Positions 1 through 10,568 of a DNA stretch of 64,000 nt are shown in pieces. Source of the DNA: Flectonema sp. DT1601. Taxonomy: Eukaryota; Euglenozoa; Diplonemea; Diplonemida; Diplonemidae. How positions within the stretch are numbered: position 1 is the stretch's first letter; the number at the start of each line of letters is the position of its first letter. The stretch spans positions 1,116,001 to 1,180,000 of the forward strand of contig OZ025798.1 in the NCBI GenBank assembly GCA_964019425.1. Reading direction: 5' to 3'. The notes under the pieces were generated by a model. That model made no database searches. It was not told where the DNA came from and saw only the letters and a list, made by a program, of their open reading frames with translations. Position numbers and translations under genes: made by a program.

Positions 1-2342
1 ATCATTGACAAAGGCATGGAAGTATTTTTGAGATGCGGTAGTAGGGGAGCATACACTGTGATATTTTCTTACGGTAGTTGCCAAACAACGTTCCTATTCT
101 TGTCAAGAAGCTGACACCAAAAATGCAACCTGTGGATGCCACTACAGTCGGGTCTCTAATTGGATCAGAATGGAAAGTTCATAAGAAATGTTGGAGTTTC
201 TTAGGACTCGTTGGCCTATCAAAGGCAGGCTCGGAATCAAAACTTCAAAAATACGCTGCCGATGAGAAGTATGTGACAGTACCCCCACTAACAGAAGACA
301 TAGCTAAAGGAATAGAAGCCTCAGGTGAGAATATTTTTGATTGCTTTCCCGCAGTAAGAAAAGAGTTCATGAGAATTGTTATAAGCAGCAGTCTTAGTAA
401 TAAAGTACTAATGCGATTTATCGTTTTGGGTTTGCAAGATCCGTGGTCAGCGACTCGAAAACAAACAGCGTCGCTACTGCGAACAGAATTATTAGAAAAC
501 CATTCTACAGAACTACTTTCAATAATAAAATTATTATCAACCAATAACAGATGGGAAGCAATTGAGGGAAGCTTGCATCTACTTAAGAAAATTTGTAGTT
601 GTTTGCGTGTTGTGTTTCAACCTCCCTCTCAGAAAGTACTTTTAAAGAATATCACAATGTGTGAGACGACATCCTTGAGAACACTTCCTCTGCGGCTTAC
701 TAAGAAAACTGTTGAAAGAGTTAATATAATTTTACCTGTGGAGTTGCTGCAATTTGTTATAAACTCTCTCAGTCATTCACAAGATAGTATTCGCGAGATG
801 TCTTCAAACGTTATTTATGTTCTAATGTCAACATGCACACTCAGCTTCTCTAGAATTCGATTATACAACACAGTCTTATCCAAGGCTTTAACACCATCGC
901 TGGGAGCTCTTTCTGCTGTTCATTCTTCTATTCAACTGTTTCCGTTAATGTGCATCAAAGATACTTTTTATTTAACTTTTAAACTTTTTGAGTCAACGGA
1001 AAGCTTAGTAAGACACAGAGCTGCAAATATCGCTTCTAAATGTGTAGCAATCAGCAGAGGGCTGTTGCCTGACTGTATATCTTTGTATGTGAGTCAGAGT
1101 CAAAACTGGCAGGTTCAAGAAGCCTGTATGATAGTACTGGAAGATATCTTATTGCAGGAAATTCCAATTTGTCTGTCTGATGTTGAAAAACTAGCTCAGT
1201 GGGTCATTACTGTTAAGAATAGTTACACGGTTGACAGTCCTATGCCTTTTGAAACCGATAGAATGCGAAGCCAACTTGTTCCGCACATAGCCAGAACGTT
1301 CATTCAAAAGATTGACGATGGCAAAACTGCTAAAAAGCAACACTGGTTGTTATCATTGCAATGTGGTGATTTTGAATGGATCTTTTGGACAATTTGGTCT
1401 ACTCGTATCCACAACAAAACATCACTAGTTTCTCACATTGTCAGCAGTGAAGGTACTAATGAAGTATTAAACAGTAAGCCTACTAGTAAGGATATATTCT
1501 GGAAAGCATCGGTGAAATTATCCTTAATAGAGACTATGTCAGATAACAACGACAACAACAGACTTCGATACCAACAACAGCTTCTAACTGAATTGAAGGA
1601 GGTAATAAAAAATCATCAACACCATCCTCAATTGGAACACGTTTTTGTACGTCTTTTACCTGTTGCAATTCCTCACATAATACGAGATTGTCATTCAAGT
1701 TTAATCGATATATTACTGTTACTACTTTGTTACTATTCACAAGCTAATGCACAAGTTAATATATTGACGGCTTTAAAACGAATTGCAGTGATGTCTGAGG
1801 CGGGTGATGATTCTATCGTTCATTTTGATTCTGGTGTTGTACAAAATATAACGTGCTTAACCAACTCTTATGAGCAGTCTTGGGGTACTGTTAGGACTCC
1901 TTCTCTTTCAATTAACGTATTGGGTAATGACTCATCTAAATCTAGTAGCCGTAAAAGGATATTTGATCGCTGCTGTGAGGTGCTATCAGTTGAGGGTTCA
2001 GCTCAATCTGCCATGACTATTGCAGTAAAAACAGCTGTCCTAATAATGAAGGATACTTCTGATCGAATGCAATTCCTAACATGTTTGTGTAATCGTATGG
2101 ATTTGGAAAGTGTTTTTATTAATTCAACAACTCTTTGTATTCAGTCATCAACTACAGTGACTGGAACGACTCATGATTGGGATCTTGACACTGAGTCTGA
2201 TGAAGAAGAAGAACAAGAAGGAACGACAACAACAATTATAACCAAATGGATACCTGACATTAAATCATTAGATGTCAGTGATATTCCGAAAGACAGCAAG
2301 CAATACGATCTTATGAGGTGGGTTCAATCGATGAGTTCATAA
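1..2342 (+). CDS. HEAT/ARM-like helical-repeat protein, 5' partial
   Basis: The main open exon runs from about 78 to the TAA at 2340-2342 and encodes about 750 residues of leucine-rich amphipathic helices resembling HEAT repeats. The C-terminus holds an acidic stretch (DTESDEEEEQE). I do not recognise the family. The start is unresolved: an in-frame TAG at 75-77 precedes TTG at 78, and the first in-frame ATG is at 123. One possibility is an upstream exon at 1-21 (reading IIDKGME) joined across an intron at 22-77 (GTATTT...GGTAG, phase 0). The alternative is a trans-splice acceptor at 76-77 and a start at 123. The intron option has an atypical 5' site for this window, which usually uses GTATGT. 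The protein is likely a scaffold, but no specific role can be assigned. Confidence 0.6.
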
Positions 2343-2381
2343 CTGTTATCTTCTTACACTAAAAACGGTACGTAAGTTAAC

Positions 2382-2398
2382 TTTCCAAATAGTGGAAA
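2382..2398 (+). other. Perfect 6-bp hairpin downstream of stop
   Basis: TTTCCA (2382-2387) and TGGAAA (2393-2398) form a perfect stem with a 5-nt loop, 40 nt after the HEAT-protein stop and before the next AG acceptor. It is one of many hairpins placed this way in the window. Confidence 0.45.
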
Positions 2399-2445
2399 TT
2401 ACTTGAATGTGTTGTATTTGAGTTAAGTTTTTTATTTTCTTTTAC

Positions 2446-2447
2446 AG
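2446..2447 (+). promoter_or_regulatory. Putative trans-splice acceptor AG
   Basis: A T-rich run ending in ACAG lies 3 nt before the ATG at 2451. The pyrimidine tract immediately before AG is the kinetoplastid-like acceptor layout, and differs from the A/C-rich 3' ends of the cis-introns here. The spliced leader itself is not seen. Confidence 0.55.
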
Positions 2448-2450
2448 CAA

Positions 2451-3755
2451 ATGTCACGGGGTAAACTTAGAATCCCGGATGTATTTCGATCAGGAACAGA
2501 TGTATTGAAGTGTTGTGTTGGTGATATTGATGAGAGGTCTTCTATGGGGAGTCCACCTCCACCTCCTCCTCCGTTTACGGAGTCTTCGATAGCACCGAGT
2601 AGCCCTCAGAGTAGTAGACCAAGTAGCCCGATAAGTACTATTGGTGAGTGTAGTGATTCTATGAGTGAAGTACCTCCTCCACCATCACCATCGTCTTCAA
2701 TGTGTAGTGAACATTGTGATAATAGTTGGATAGTAAAACAGTCTCCTAGTCCTGAAACTTCATTACTCGATGTTCAAAACCCCACAAACGAATCCATTTG
2801 CTCCCTCGTCTTGGAAGAACCTCCCGCGACTGCGGATGTTATTTCAGAACCTCCGACACAGTTAGCTGCTTCATGGTGTTCTACAGTAGCATCTTCAAAA
2901 GAAAGATTACAAAAGAAAGTATCAACACCTCACTTGGTTGTTATTAGTTGTTACTTGAAATACACAACTGTTAGTGAATACTCTTTGGTTGAGGGTGAGG
3001 ATGTTCCTTCTTTTACTTGCACTCCGTTTGAAAATATGAGTTGCCTTCCTTCCATTGCACACGTCATCCTCCACGACTGCGAAGAGGAATTAATGGAACC
3101 TCTCGTCGCAGGTTTGAAGGATGAGAAAGATGTTTATTTTTTAGTATCTTCGAGTGCGAAGAGTAGCATTTCAGATTGCGGTGATTTGATGAAGTTAGCT
3201 CGCTTTAGTAATGCACTCTCGGAAGGATGTGATTTGATAGGCAGATCAATTATGTCTCATCGCAGAGAGTTAGAGACTGCATACTTAGCTGTTGAAACCT
3301 GTATGTTCAATTTTATAATAAAAATTATAATAAAAAAAAAAAAATAAATAAATAAAAAAAAAACCCCAGGTAATCCCCACTCATCAGGGATACTTTATTT
3401 AAACGAGTCATTCTTTGGAATTGCGTCACCAGATGAGATTAGCCTGTTGGAGCATTTTGGAGATGACTCATGCCGACACTTACTGAAACAAACTGAATGG
3501 AGTAAATTAAAAGGAGAGATCACCGTGATCGATAATATAAGTGACTTTATGACTACAGATCTTGGATTTCAATATGGAGACTCTATCGATGTTTCTGAAG
3601 TACTGAAAGTAATGTCCAGTTTAGATATTTCATCTGATAAGATATTCATAAAAGATTTCATAGAGCTTGCGATTAACTATTTGATTGCTGAAGGATCTAC
3701 ACTTCATCTAAGTAAGAGATCGTGTTTGGGTTTTGGAATGTTCATTCAGCAGTAA
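2451..3755 (+). CDS. Proline-rich protein, unknown family (two exons)
   Basis: The two exons are 2451-3300 and 3370-3755, giving 411 residues. The intron 3301-3369 starts GTATGT and ends CCCAG, and removing it creates the split Cys codon T|GT in the reading ...ETCNPHSSGILYLNES. The N-terminal third is low complexity, with poly-proline (GSPPPPPPPF) and Ser/Pro runs. The C-terminal half looks globular and contains no motif I recognise. Poly-proline could bind profilin, WW or SH3 domains, but no FH2 or other actin-regulator domain is visible. The intron can form a 7-bp perfect hairpin (3313-3319 with 3324-3330, loop AAAA). The start follows a clear AG acceptor by 3 nt. Confidence 0.75.
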
Positions 3756-3776
3756 TAAAAAAAAAAAAATTATATT

Positions 3777-3872
3777 TTGTTGATCGCAGACAGAATCTTG
3801 GAATATAAGTCATGACCAAAAAAAAAGAAAATGTATATTCATTCCGAATGGTGAGATTTTCCCCTTCGAACT
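3777..3872 (+). repeat. Dispersed spacer repeat family 2, copy A
   Basis: The block TTGTTGATCGCAGACAGAAT recurs with two changes at 47966, and both copies carry TTCGAA at a matching distance (3865-3870, 88 nt downstream; 48051-48056, 85 nt downstream). The region between is diverged. It begins about 20 nt after the stop of the proline-rich gene. Confidence 0.5.
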
Positions 3873-4458
3873 GTTTTTCTTAATATTCGTACCAATCCCA
3901 CAATGGTATTTATATTTATCTTTGTCTTATTCCTTTCTCTGTTTGTTCTCCTGCTTTTTTTTCAATTGATTTTCCGTTCTCGAATTTGATACGGGAAGGT
4001 ATTATTATTGTACTTTAATTAAATAGATTATTATAGTTGAATTGTACTCATACATAAAAAGAGTCCCCTCTCAAAAAAGAATAAAAGAAAGTATCAATTG
4101 ATGTAGTTTGTCCTTTTGGAACTGCAACAGGCGGGCAACTTTTCCTTATTTTTATGATCTTAATTTAATGCACTGTTTTATAACTCAGGCATTATGATTT
4201 CGGGGTCCGTCGCAGTTATGACCTTAAACTGACTGTCATCTTACCTGATCCTTTTTATTCTCATTTCTTAGTGGTAAGGCTATGTGCTGCCCAATTTTTG
4301 AGGTACTTTTATTAAACCGTCAGTAAGCCCACAGTACAATTATAATGCTTTGGACAACTGGGGGTGAACGATCCTCGGTACTGTTCCGGGGTTTCTATTT
4401 TCTTGATTTTTTTTATTTTTTTCACCTTCCCTCACTCCCATATCATTTCTTTTATTTT

Positions 4459-4583
4459 CTTTAGTTATTTTCAACCTGTTAGCCTCTGGGCAAGGTGGGA
4501 GCTGGAAGTCGAATACTTCCAGCCGAAACTATAAAACTACAATCTTCGCGATTGGGTCCTTACTAATGCAGGCTGCCCAGACC
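4459..4583 (+). repeat. Dispersed structured repeat family 1, copy A
   Basis: About 120 bp similar (by eye roughly 80%) to 47364-47491, in the same orientation. Potential fold: closing stem TCTGGGCA (4485-4492) with TGCCCAGA (4574-4581); a perfect 9-bp hairpin (4501-4509 with 4515-4523, loop CGAAT); and hairpin CAATC-TTCGC-GATTG (4540-4554). The last hairpin and the following GGGTCCTTACT are the best conserved part. This may be a SINE-like element or a small structured RNA gene. Box-A-like and box-B-like matches are too weak to call it tRNA-derived. Confidence 0.6.
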
Positions 4584-5161
4584 TATCTGATGACTATAAC
4601 ACACTTATCTGACTATTTTCTTTTTTATTCTTTTTTAACTATTTTATAGTAGTAAAACAAGCACCTGTTTTGCACATTATTCATCACCAAGAAGTGGACG
4701 AAAAGATGCAAATACAGATTCGATGATATCAGCTGGGGAGCAGCTGGGAAAAAACTACTGGGAGACTAATCGCATGGCTACGACAGTTTATTAGTTTGAG
4801 TGTTAGATAACGTTTCATTCGCCTGCGTAGCATTTGTGACACCCTTCTTTGTGTTTTCTTGTTTTGGATACAAAATTAGTAGGCATGATGTAATCAGCTT
4901 TTATCCATGGCAGTTTTTCTGTTTTTTTTTTGTTTTTTATTCTCGTGAACTTCAATTTGCTTCCTAAGTCAAAAGAGAAGGAACCCAACAATGGGGATAA
5001 GATCTTCGAGAGAGAAAGAAAGCAGTTCGTTAAATCTCATATTCTTTTTGTGCGTCAAGTTTTTCTCTTGCTATTGTTTCTGTTTAGTATTTTGTTTATC
5101 TGATTTGTATTTATTTTTTGCTGTTAAGTTATATTGAGAACTCTTTACAAATAACAGCCGC

Positions 5162-5234
5162 ATGTGATGGAAAGGTAGTCTGTGTTGTTTAGCTGGTCAT
5201 GTTTGTGCAGGTTAGCAGTGGCTTTCCATCACAT
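5162..5234 (+). ncRNA. Candidate hairpin RNA with 13-bp perfect stem
   Basis: The arm at 5162-5174 (ATGTGATGGAAAG) is perfectly complementary to 5222-5234, enclosing 47 nt. A run of about 15 T begins a few bases after the 3' arm, compatible with a Pol III-type stop. There is no box C/D or H/ACA signature that I can identify, so the RNA call is tentative. Confidence 0.35.
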
Positions 5235-6588
5235 TTTGCCGTTTTTTTTTTTTTTTTGGTTTTTTTTGTACCTTTTTTGCTGTTGGTGAAAACCTTTACA
5301 GAAAATTAAAAAAATGGTAAGAAAATAACTCAAATCCTCTCTTTATTAACTTTTTTTTTTTTTTTTTTTTTTGTGACTTGTCGAGAGACCCTAAACTAGT
5401 GGGGGAGGTACACCACCGTGTTCTCCGAATTGAGTGAGGTTGCAAGTGTTCCCCAGTGCAGCCCATTCGACGTCACGTTTAATGCTTTTTATATTCACCA
5501 AAAAAAATATTTTTTGTTATTCATCGTCTCTAATTTTCCTTCTATTTTCCTATTGTCTATTTATAGAAGATATGCTTATCAATTGTGTTGCTGGCTTTAA
5601 CTAATTGTGCAATCACAAGTATAAGTAAACTCAATGTTAAAAAGGTAACCTTCTTCAAGACTGGGGTTGCTTGATGGTAGCCAAGCACTGAAATATCTCG
5701 GTGAGGTCTTGTGAAGGGTATTATTACTCTATTGTAGCCATTAGTTGGCCGACAGCTGTTTTATAATATTTTTTTATTGAAGGAATCTTTAGTTCGGTTT
5801 GACTCACTGTGGAAAAGTGTTTTTGAAAAAAAAAAAAAAAAAAAAATCCAAATTCTTTTTTGTTATTGCTTGGCATCTCGTGTTTTATTTTTACTAACTT
5901 TTTATTTTATTTTTCTTGTTGTTAGTTGGCTTGAAATCTTTCTTCCCATGCTGAGGTGCGGATATGCCACACAAAAAAAAAAAAAAAAAAAAAAAAAATC
6001 CTTTTGCAGGATTTTCGCTTTTTCTATTGTTTTTGATTAAGCGAGTCGTCGATGTTTAGGTTCTTGGTGGTAAACAGTCGTCGGCATGACAATCTCTTCA
6101 TCTCTTGCTTGAAGAAGGAAAAAAGAAAAGAAAAAAAAAAACCAATTTACCCTTTGCGACAATAAAAAAGTAATAAGTTTGCGCGATACCTAATTCGGGA
6201 CTTAACAGGAAGTCTATTGCCTATTAACTTTTTTTTGCTAATTTTTACAAAAAAAACACCTATACTGCTATGTGGTTCACATAGGCGAAATATCTAAAAA
6301 AAAATTCAAAAAGAATTCAAAAAAAAAAAAAAAAAAGGGAATCAATTAAACCTATATTCAATAATAGTATTGTTTTTTATTTTTATTTTATTTTTTATAA
6401 TTTCCCAATTCATCCCCCCCTCCCTCACTTATTATTTCTTCGCTGCGTTTTTTACGGAAAAGATTTGGTGTGGTTTCTTGCTATTGTAGTACCTTTGTAC
6501 TCTCTTAGCAATTTTTTTTATTAACAGCTATTACACCTCGAAAAAGGTGTCTTTTTAATCAGTTTTTCCTTATAAACAGCCATCTCTG

Positions 6589-7995
6589 ATGAACATAACA
6601 AGATACCTCCGATGTAGTCAATACACAACGTCTCTTCAAAAAGTGAATAGAAAGACTGATATGAAAACGCTGACTTCATTATGTGGAGCACCCGAAGAAA
6701 TAATGAAAAGTTTTTATGACATTACTAACGAGACTGAAATGGTTCTCAGTGATAGGCAGGTTGCTTTCTTTTTAAATGATATATACGATAAATATAATCG
6801 TTGTAAAAAACCAGATCCCTTGGGAGCAATACCGACAGCTCTTCAGCTATACGAAACTGCTGAACTGGTTGGTCATCTGGTTGGCCAGCATACAACGTTT
6901 TCAATGATGAAAATATGCTGGGAAGCAAACCGAGAAGACACAAGGGAACTTTTAATATTCGTGTTCAAAAGACTGTTGGCAAAGAACGTGTGGGGAAATT
7001 CTAGAGTTAAAAATGATTCTAAACAAGGTGTCGCTTTGATTATGGAAATGTATAAAATGACTCTCAAAGCAGCAATGCGAAAACATGGCATGGCGACGGC
7101 TGATCTTGAAATTTTATTAGAAAGTATGAGAGGGATGAAAATGACTCCTGAAGTATTAAGTTTGACCTACGCAATGTGGAAGAAAGTAAATCCACAAATG
7201 GCAGACAAGGCTTATTCTGAATCACTTAAGAGTACCCCTTCAATGACTATTGAAAATTTTCACGTTTTCATATCGCATTCGGGATCGTTTGAAATAGGAC
7301 TCTCCATGCTTCGAGACATGACTAAGTTTTCGTTAAAACCATCCTTACAAACATACAACTCAATTCTTATTGGATCCTTAAACCAAAAGAACATTCCGTT
7401 CATAAAAAATAAAATTGATAAACTTTTAACGAGGATGCAAAATGCAGGCATCCATCCAGATGGTAACACTCTAGGACTTGTCTCTGCTTTATATCGTCGT
7501 CACCAGTTAGGAGATGAGGCATACACAATGTATAAACATCTAAAACAACAATATAATATAATTCCAGATCGGACATCTCTGACTTCGATCATAGCAGCTC
7601 AGGTTAGTTTGTGTGATGTTCCTGATTGTAAAAGTATTCGAAATGCTGAGGAGGTTTATTTAGAAATTTTGAGAAGGGATTTAGCGCATCAAAAACCTCA
7701 CGATACAGCTTTCCATCATATTGGTCACATAATGCAATGTTATGCTACGGCTGGGGATTTGACTAAACTTGAACTTACAAGAGATTACTATTCGAGACTC
7801 GTTCCAAACAGTGCTTCAAACACATCCTCACGAGTGACGAAAATGATTAGCGATGCATATCTTGAAATATACAGAACTCTAGAACGACGTGCTGAGATCG
7901 AAAATCCATCATGGGGAGGTAATCTACACGAGCCATGGAAAATAGCAGACGATGAATCAACAACTGTACCAGAGCATATGAACATTTGGCCTTAG
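6589..7995 (+). CDS. Pentatricopeptide-repeat (PPR) protein, probably mitochondrial
   Basis: 468 residues. The N-terminus (MNITRYLRCSQYTTSLQKVNRK) is basic, Ser/Thr-rich and free of acids, like a mitochondrial presequence. The body shows PPR-type helical pairs, clearest in residues about 245-340 (SLQTYNSILIGSL..., GIHPDGNTLGLVSALYRRH, NIIPDRTSLTSII). PPR proteins bind single-stranded RNA and act in organellar RNA processing, stability or translation. The substrate cannot be read from the sequence. ATG 6589 is the first ATG after an AG at 6578-6579. There are no introns and a TAG stop. Confidence 0.8.
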   Translation: MNITRYLRCSQYTTSLQKVNRKTDMKTLTSLCGAPEEIMKSFYDITNETEMVLSDRQVAFFLNDIYDKYNRCKKPDPLGAIPTALQLYETAELVGHLVGQHTTFSMMKICWEANREDTRELLIFVFKRLLAKNVWGNSRVKNDSKQGVALIMEMYKMTLKAAMRKHGMATADLEILLESMRGMKMTPEVLSLTYAMWKKVNPQMADKAYSESLKSTPSMTIENFHVFISHSGSFEIGLSMLRDMTKFSLKPSLQTYNSILIGSLNQKNIPFIKNKIDKLLTRMQNAGIHPDGNTLGLVSALYRRHQLGDEAYTMYKHLKQQYNIIPDRTSLTSIIAAQVSLCDVPDCKSIRNAEEVYLEILRRDLAHQKPHDTAFHHIGHIMQCYATAGDLTKLELTRDYYSRLVPNSASNTSSRVTKMISDAYLEIYRTLERRAEIENPSWGGNLHEPWKIADDESTTVPEHMNIWP

Positions 7996-8225
7996 AGAAG
8001 TTGAAAAAATCACAAAAAAGTTTGTTTTTTTTGATGAAGTTTGCCTCTGAACGTAGTTCTGCCCGGCAAGGCAATAGCCGTGAATATTGTAATAATGTGA
8101 ATTAGATCATTTCATTTTATATAAATCAGGTTATCAATGTTATGGATCTTGTGGTTACTTTAAGATACTTGTTTAATGTGTTTGTTGTTATTATTTATTT
8201 TCAACATCAGATTCAAATGTGATAC

Positions 8226-8759
8226 ATGACAGCTGCCCCCATTACAAACTGTGGTGAAGCCATTTCCCAGGAGTCTGATGTTGCGAAAGTATGTATTGGG
8301 ACAGGCGGAGTTAATTTGATGGATCCCGTTGGAGGTGTATCTGCATGGTGTGAGTGCATACTTTCATTTACAACGAAATTAAAAAAATGTGAGAATGAAC
8401 CTTTACTTGGAGCGAACATCAGAGAAGCAGCCAACGCCTACGAAAAGAATTGTGTTCAACATGAGACTTCAGATCATAGATGGCTGATTCCGTCAATAAT
8501 ATCACTCATTCTCTTCGGAATGTTGCTTTATGTTTATTATATGTATGTTATGCTTAAGAGACAAATTAGCGCTCCGAGATTCTCTATTGAACAATTAATG
8601 GAAGACCCTGAACAAAATAAAGCAAACCCAAATTGTTTTCATTGTCGAGGAAATGTCGAAGAAAAATATTGTTCGAGCTGTGGGAGATTACTGAGTAAGT
8701 GGAAACGGAGATCTGGTGTTAAATATGAGGCGTGTCCTGGTGACATGAACGTTGTTTAA
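8226..8759 (+). CDS. Single-pass membrane protein with C-terminal zinc ribbon
   Basis: 177 residues. One strong hydrophobic segment (about 84-107, WLIPSIISLILFGMLLYVYY) follows a Cys-containing N-terminal part (CGE, CIG, CEC, C). After it comes a C-terminal pair of CxxC knuckles (CFHC ... CSSC), which fits a zinc ribbon on the cytosolic side if the N-terminus is luminal. No cleavable signal peptide is obvious. The start is the ATG at 8226. An ATG-TGA minimal frame lies just before it at about 8218. The family is not recognised. Confidence 0.65.
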   Translation: MTAAPITNCGEAISQESDVAKVCIGTGGVNLMDPVGGVSAWCECILSFTTKLKKCENEPLLGANIREAANAYEKNCVQHETSDHRWLIPSIISLILFGMLLYVYYMYVMLKRQISAPRFSIEQLMEDPEQNKANPNCFHCRGNVEEKYCSSCGRLLSKWKRRSGVKYEACPGDMNVV

Positions 8760-10568
8760 GGGAACCATCTGTACCAAGATTCCCAAAAAACAGAACCGAC
8801 ATCTGCAAATATATAAACAGCTGCTTGCAATACTGAGAAATATAATCCCAAAGAGCGTATTTCAACCAAGCACTGTACAGTGAGTCATCATAGCCTTCTT
8901 AATTAGTTCTTGGAATTCATCAGCTGTGGTACCTCTCCTTGCGATATGAACACAACCAGAATCGATTATTCGACTTGTTGTTGGTCCCTACTAGCCTATG
9001 TTTTAATACGGTAGGGAGTCCATGCTTGTCGTAATTCTAATGTTATTTAAATGTGAATGATTATATTATTTATGAAAAAAACGTTTTTTTTTATTATTGT
9101 CGAGTGTTTCTTTAATTTTATTATTGATCTCTGACACGAATCTCAATTCCAATCAAACAATCCGACACGGAAGCGTGTGCAAAACGGATTGCAATTCTAA
9201 TTAGAAATAGAGCATCACTGGTTGTTTTCTTTTTTCAATCAGTTTTTTTGCGCAACAAAACAACGTGTTGGTATCTTGCATAAGCCCATACGAATACTCA
9301 ATTTTAGTATAATTCTTTTTTTTTTTTTTTTTTTTTTTTTTGTAGCCAGTCAACAGTGGATTTGCGGTGATTGTGTTTTTTCGTTTTTTTTTGATTTCTT
9401 TTTTTTGAAGTTGCTGAATGCAATCAGGGAGCATGGGAGGAAAAAAAATGAAACAAAAAAAAGATTTAATGCAAAACCTGATAAGTCTTGCACACAAATC
9501 AAGTGTTTGGCTTTTTTTTTTTTTTTTTTTTTTCGTCTTGTTTATGATTTTTCGTTAGTCTGCGTTCTACGAAGTATCCCTACACTAAAACTATTGAAAA
9601 AAGTGACCTGTTTCAGGGACATTCAGAGTAGGTGTATCGGGAGTGAATATCTATGCATTAGGTAATTCGTACGCGCTAGTTCTTTTTGCGAATAAAGATT
9701 TTAAATTCTTATATACTTCTACAACAGATGTACTTTCCCTTCTCAATTCCGTTTTAGTTTTTTCTTTTTTCTTTATACCGTAGGAAGCTCAAGTACAGCC
9801 GAAATCGGGATTTATGTTAGTTTTGTTGTGTGGCATTTCTCTTTTTCTTTTTCTTGAGTTGGCAATTTCTTTGTTAGCAGTTTGATACTAATTGTTAATG
9901 TGGTTTTGGTTGTAAATTTACCTTTGCTATCTCTTTACTGATTTTAGTGGCATACACAACTCTATTTTGGCTGCTCCGTTCAGGATTTCCCTTTTTCTAG
10001 AATGTACTTTTATTCATATATGAGTCCAATCTGACGGATTGACGTGATGAATTTACTGTTTTTGATGCTCCAAGATAGACTTTTGAGATCCTAGGATAGT
10101 ATTTGATACTTTTGCTGCTCTCTGACGTCGTTTGAAGATGCTGAGAGGTGGCACATCTTAAAGCAGCATTATCACATCAATCTGTCACATGAATATTTGA
10201 TTCAACTAATTCTTTGCGTTTAGTTGAACTCTGGCCTCGGTGATCGTCTTTTTTGAGACATTGTACGTTTCGTCAACTTATTTTTTTAAGTTCGTTTAAT
10301 TTTTTTTATTTTTTTATTTTTTGTAAACAGTGTAACGTTAACACCTATACTTTTGAAAAAGGTTTGTTTCCAGTTTGCGCAAACAAGACAGAGTAATAAT
10401 AATTAGTGAAGGGGGGGATCGATTTTTTTTTTTAAAAATATTTTTTATTTGTTAATATCAAACAAAAAATAGTACTAAAATGTATTCCTGATTAAAAACT
10501 TTTAATAACTAAAATTACGCATATCTTTCAATAGGATTGTTTCTGCTTATTTTACTGAGCGCCACAAC
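8760..10568 (+). other. 1.8 kb spacer, no gene seen
   Basis: AT-rich with poly-T runs near 9318-9341 and 9512-9533. Open frames here on both strands are translations of those runs. Hairpins: TCCCTAC (8985-8991) with GTAGGGA (9011-9017), a perfect 7 bp; and two mutually exclusive 6-bp stems at 10135-10169 (AAGATG/CATCTT versus ATGCTG/CAGCAT). Confidence 0.55.

Larger units (their letters stand above)
3756..6588 (+). other. 2.8 kb spacer with dispersed repeats and hairpins
   Basis: No convincing gene is present: the open frames near 5418-5600 and 5777-6040 are T/A-run translations without conserved features. The spacer holds copy A of two dispersed repeats (3777-3872 and 4459-4583), a 13-bp hairpin (5162-5234), and long poly-T/poly-A runs (for example near 5351, 5826 and 5973). 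The last AG acceptor before the PPR gene is at 6578-6579. Confidence 0.6.

Noticed and set aside
1-114. Frame-1 open stretch at the left edge reading ...GAYTVIFSYGSCQTTFLFLS, faintly like a kinesin P-loop region
   Set aside because: It lacks the GK(S/T) of a P-loop, is only 37 codons long and overlaps the HEAT-protein exon. Chance similarity is more likely.
9201-9665. Open frames on both strands (98 and 147 codons)
   Set aside because: They mostly translate poly-T/poly-A runs (Phe or Lys strings) with no conserved features.
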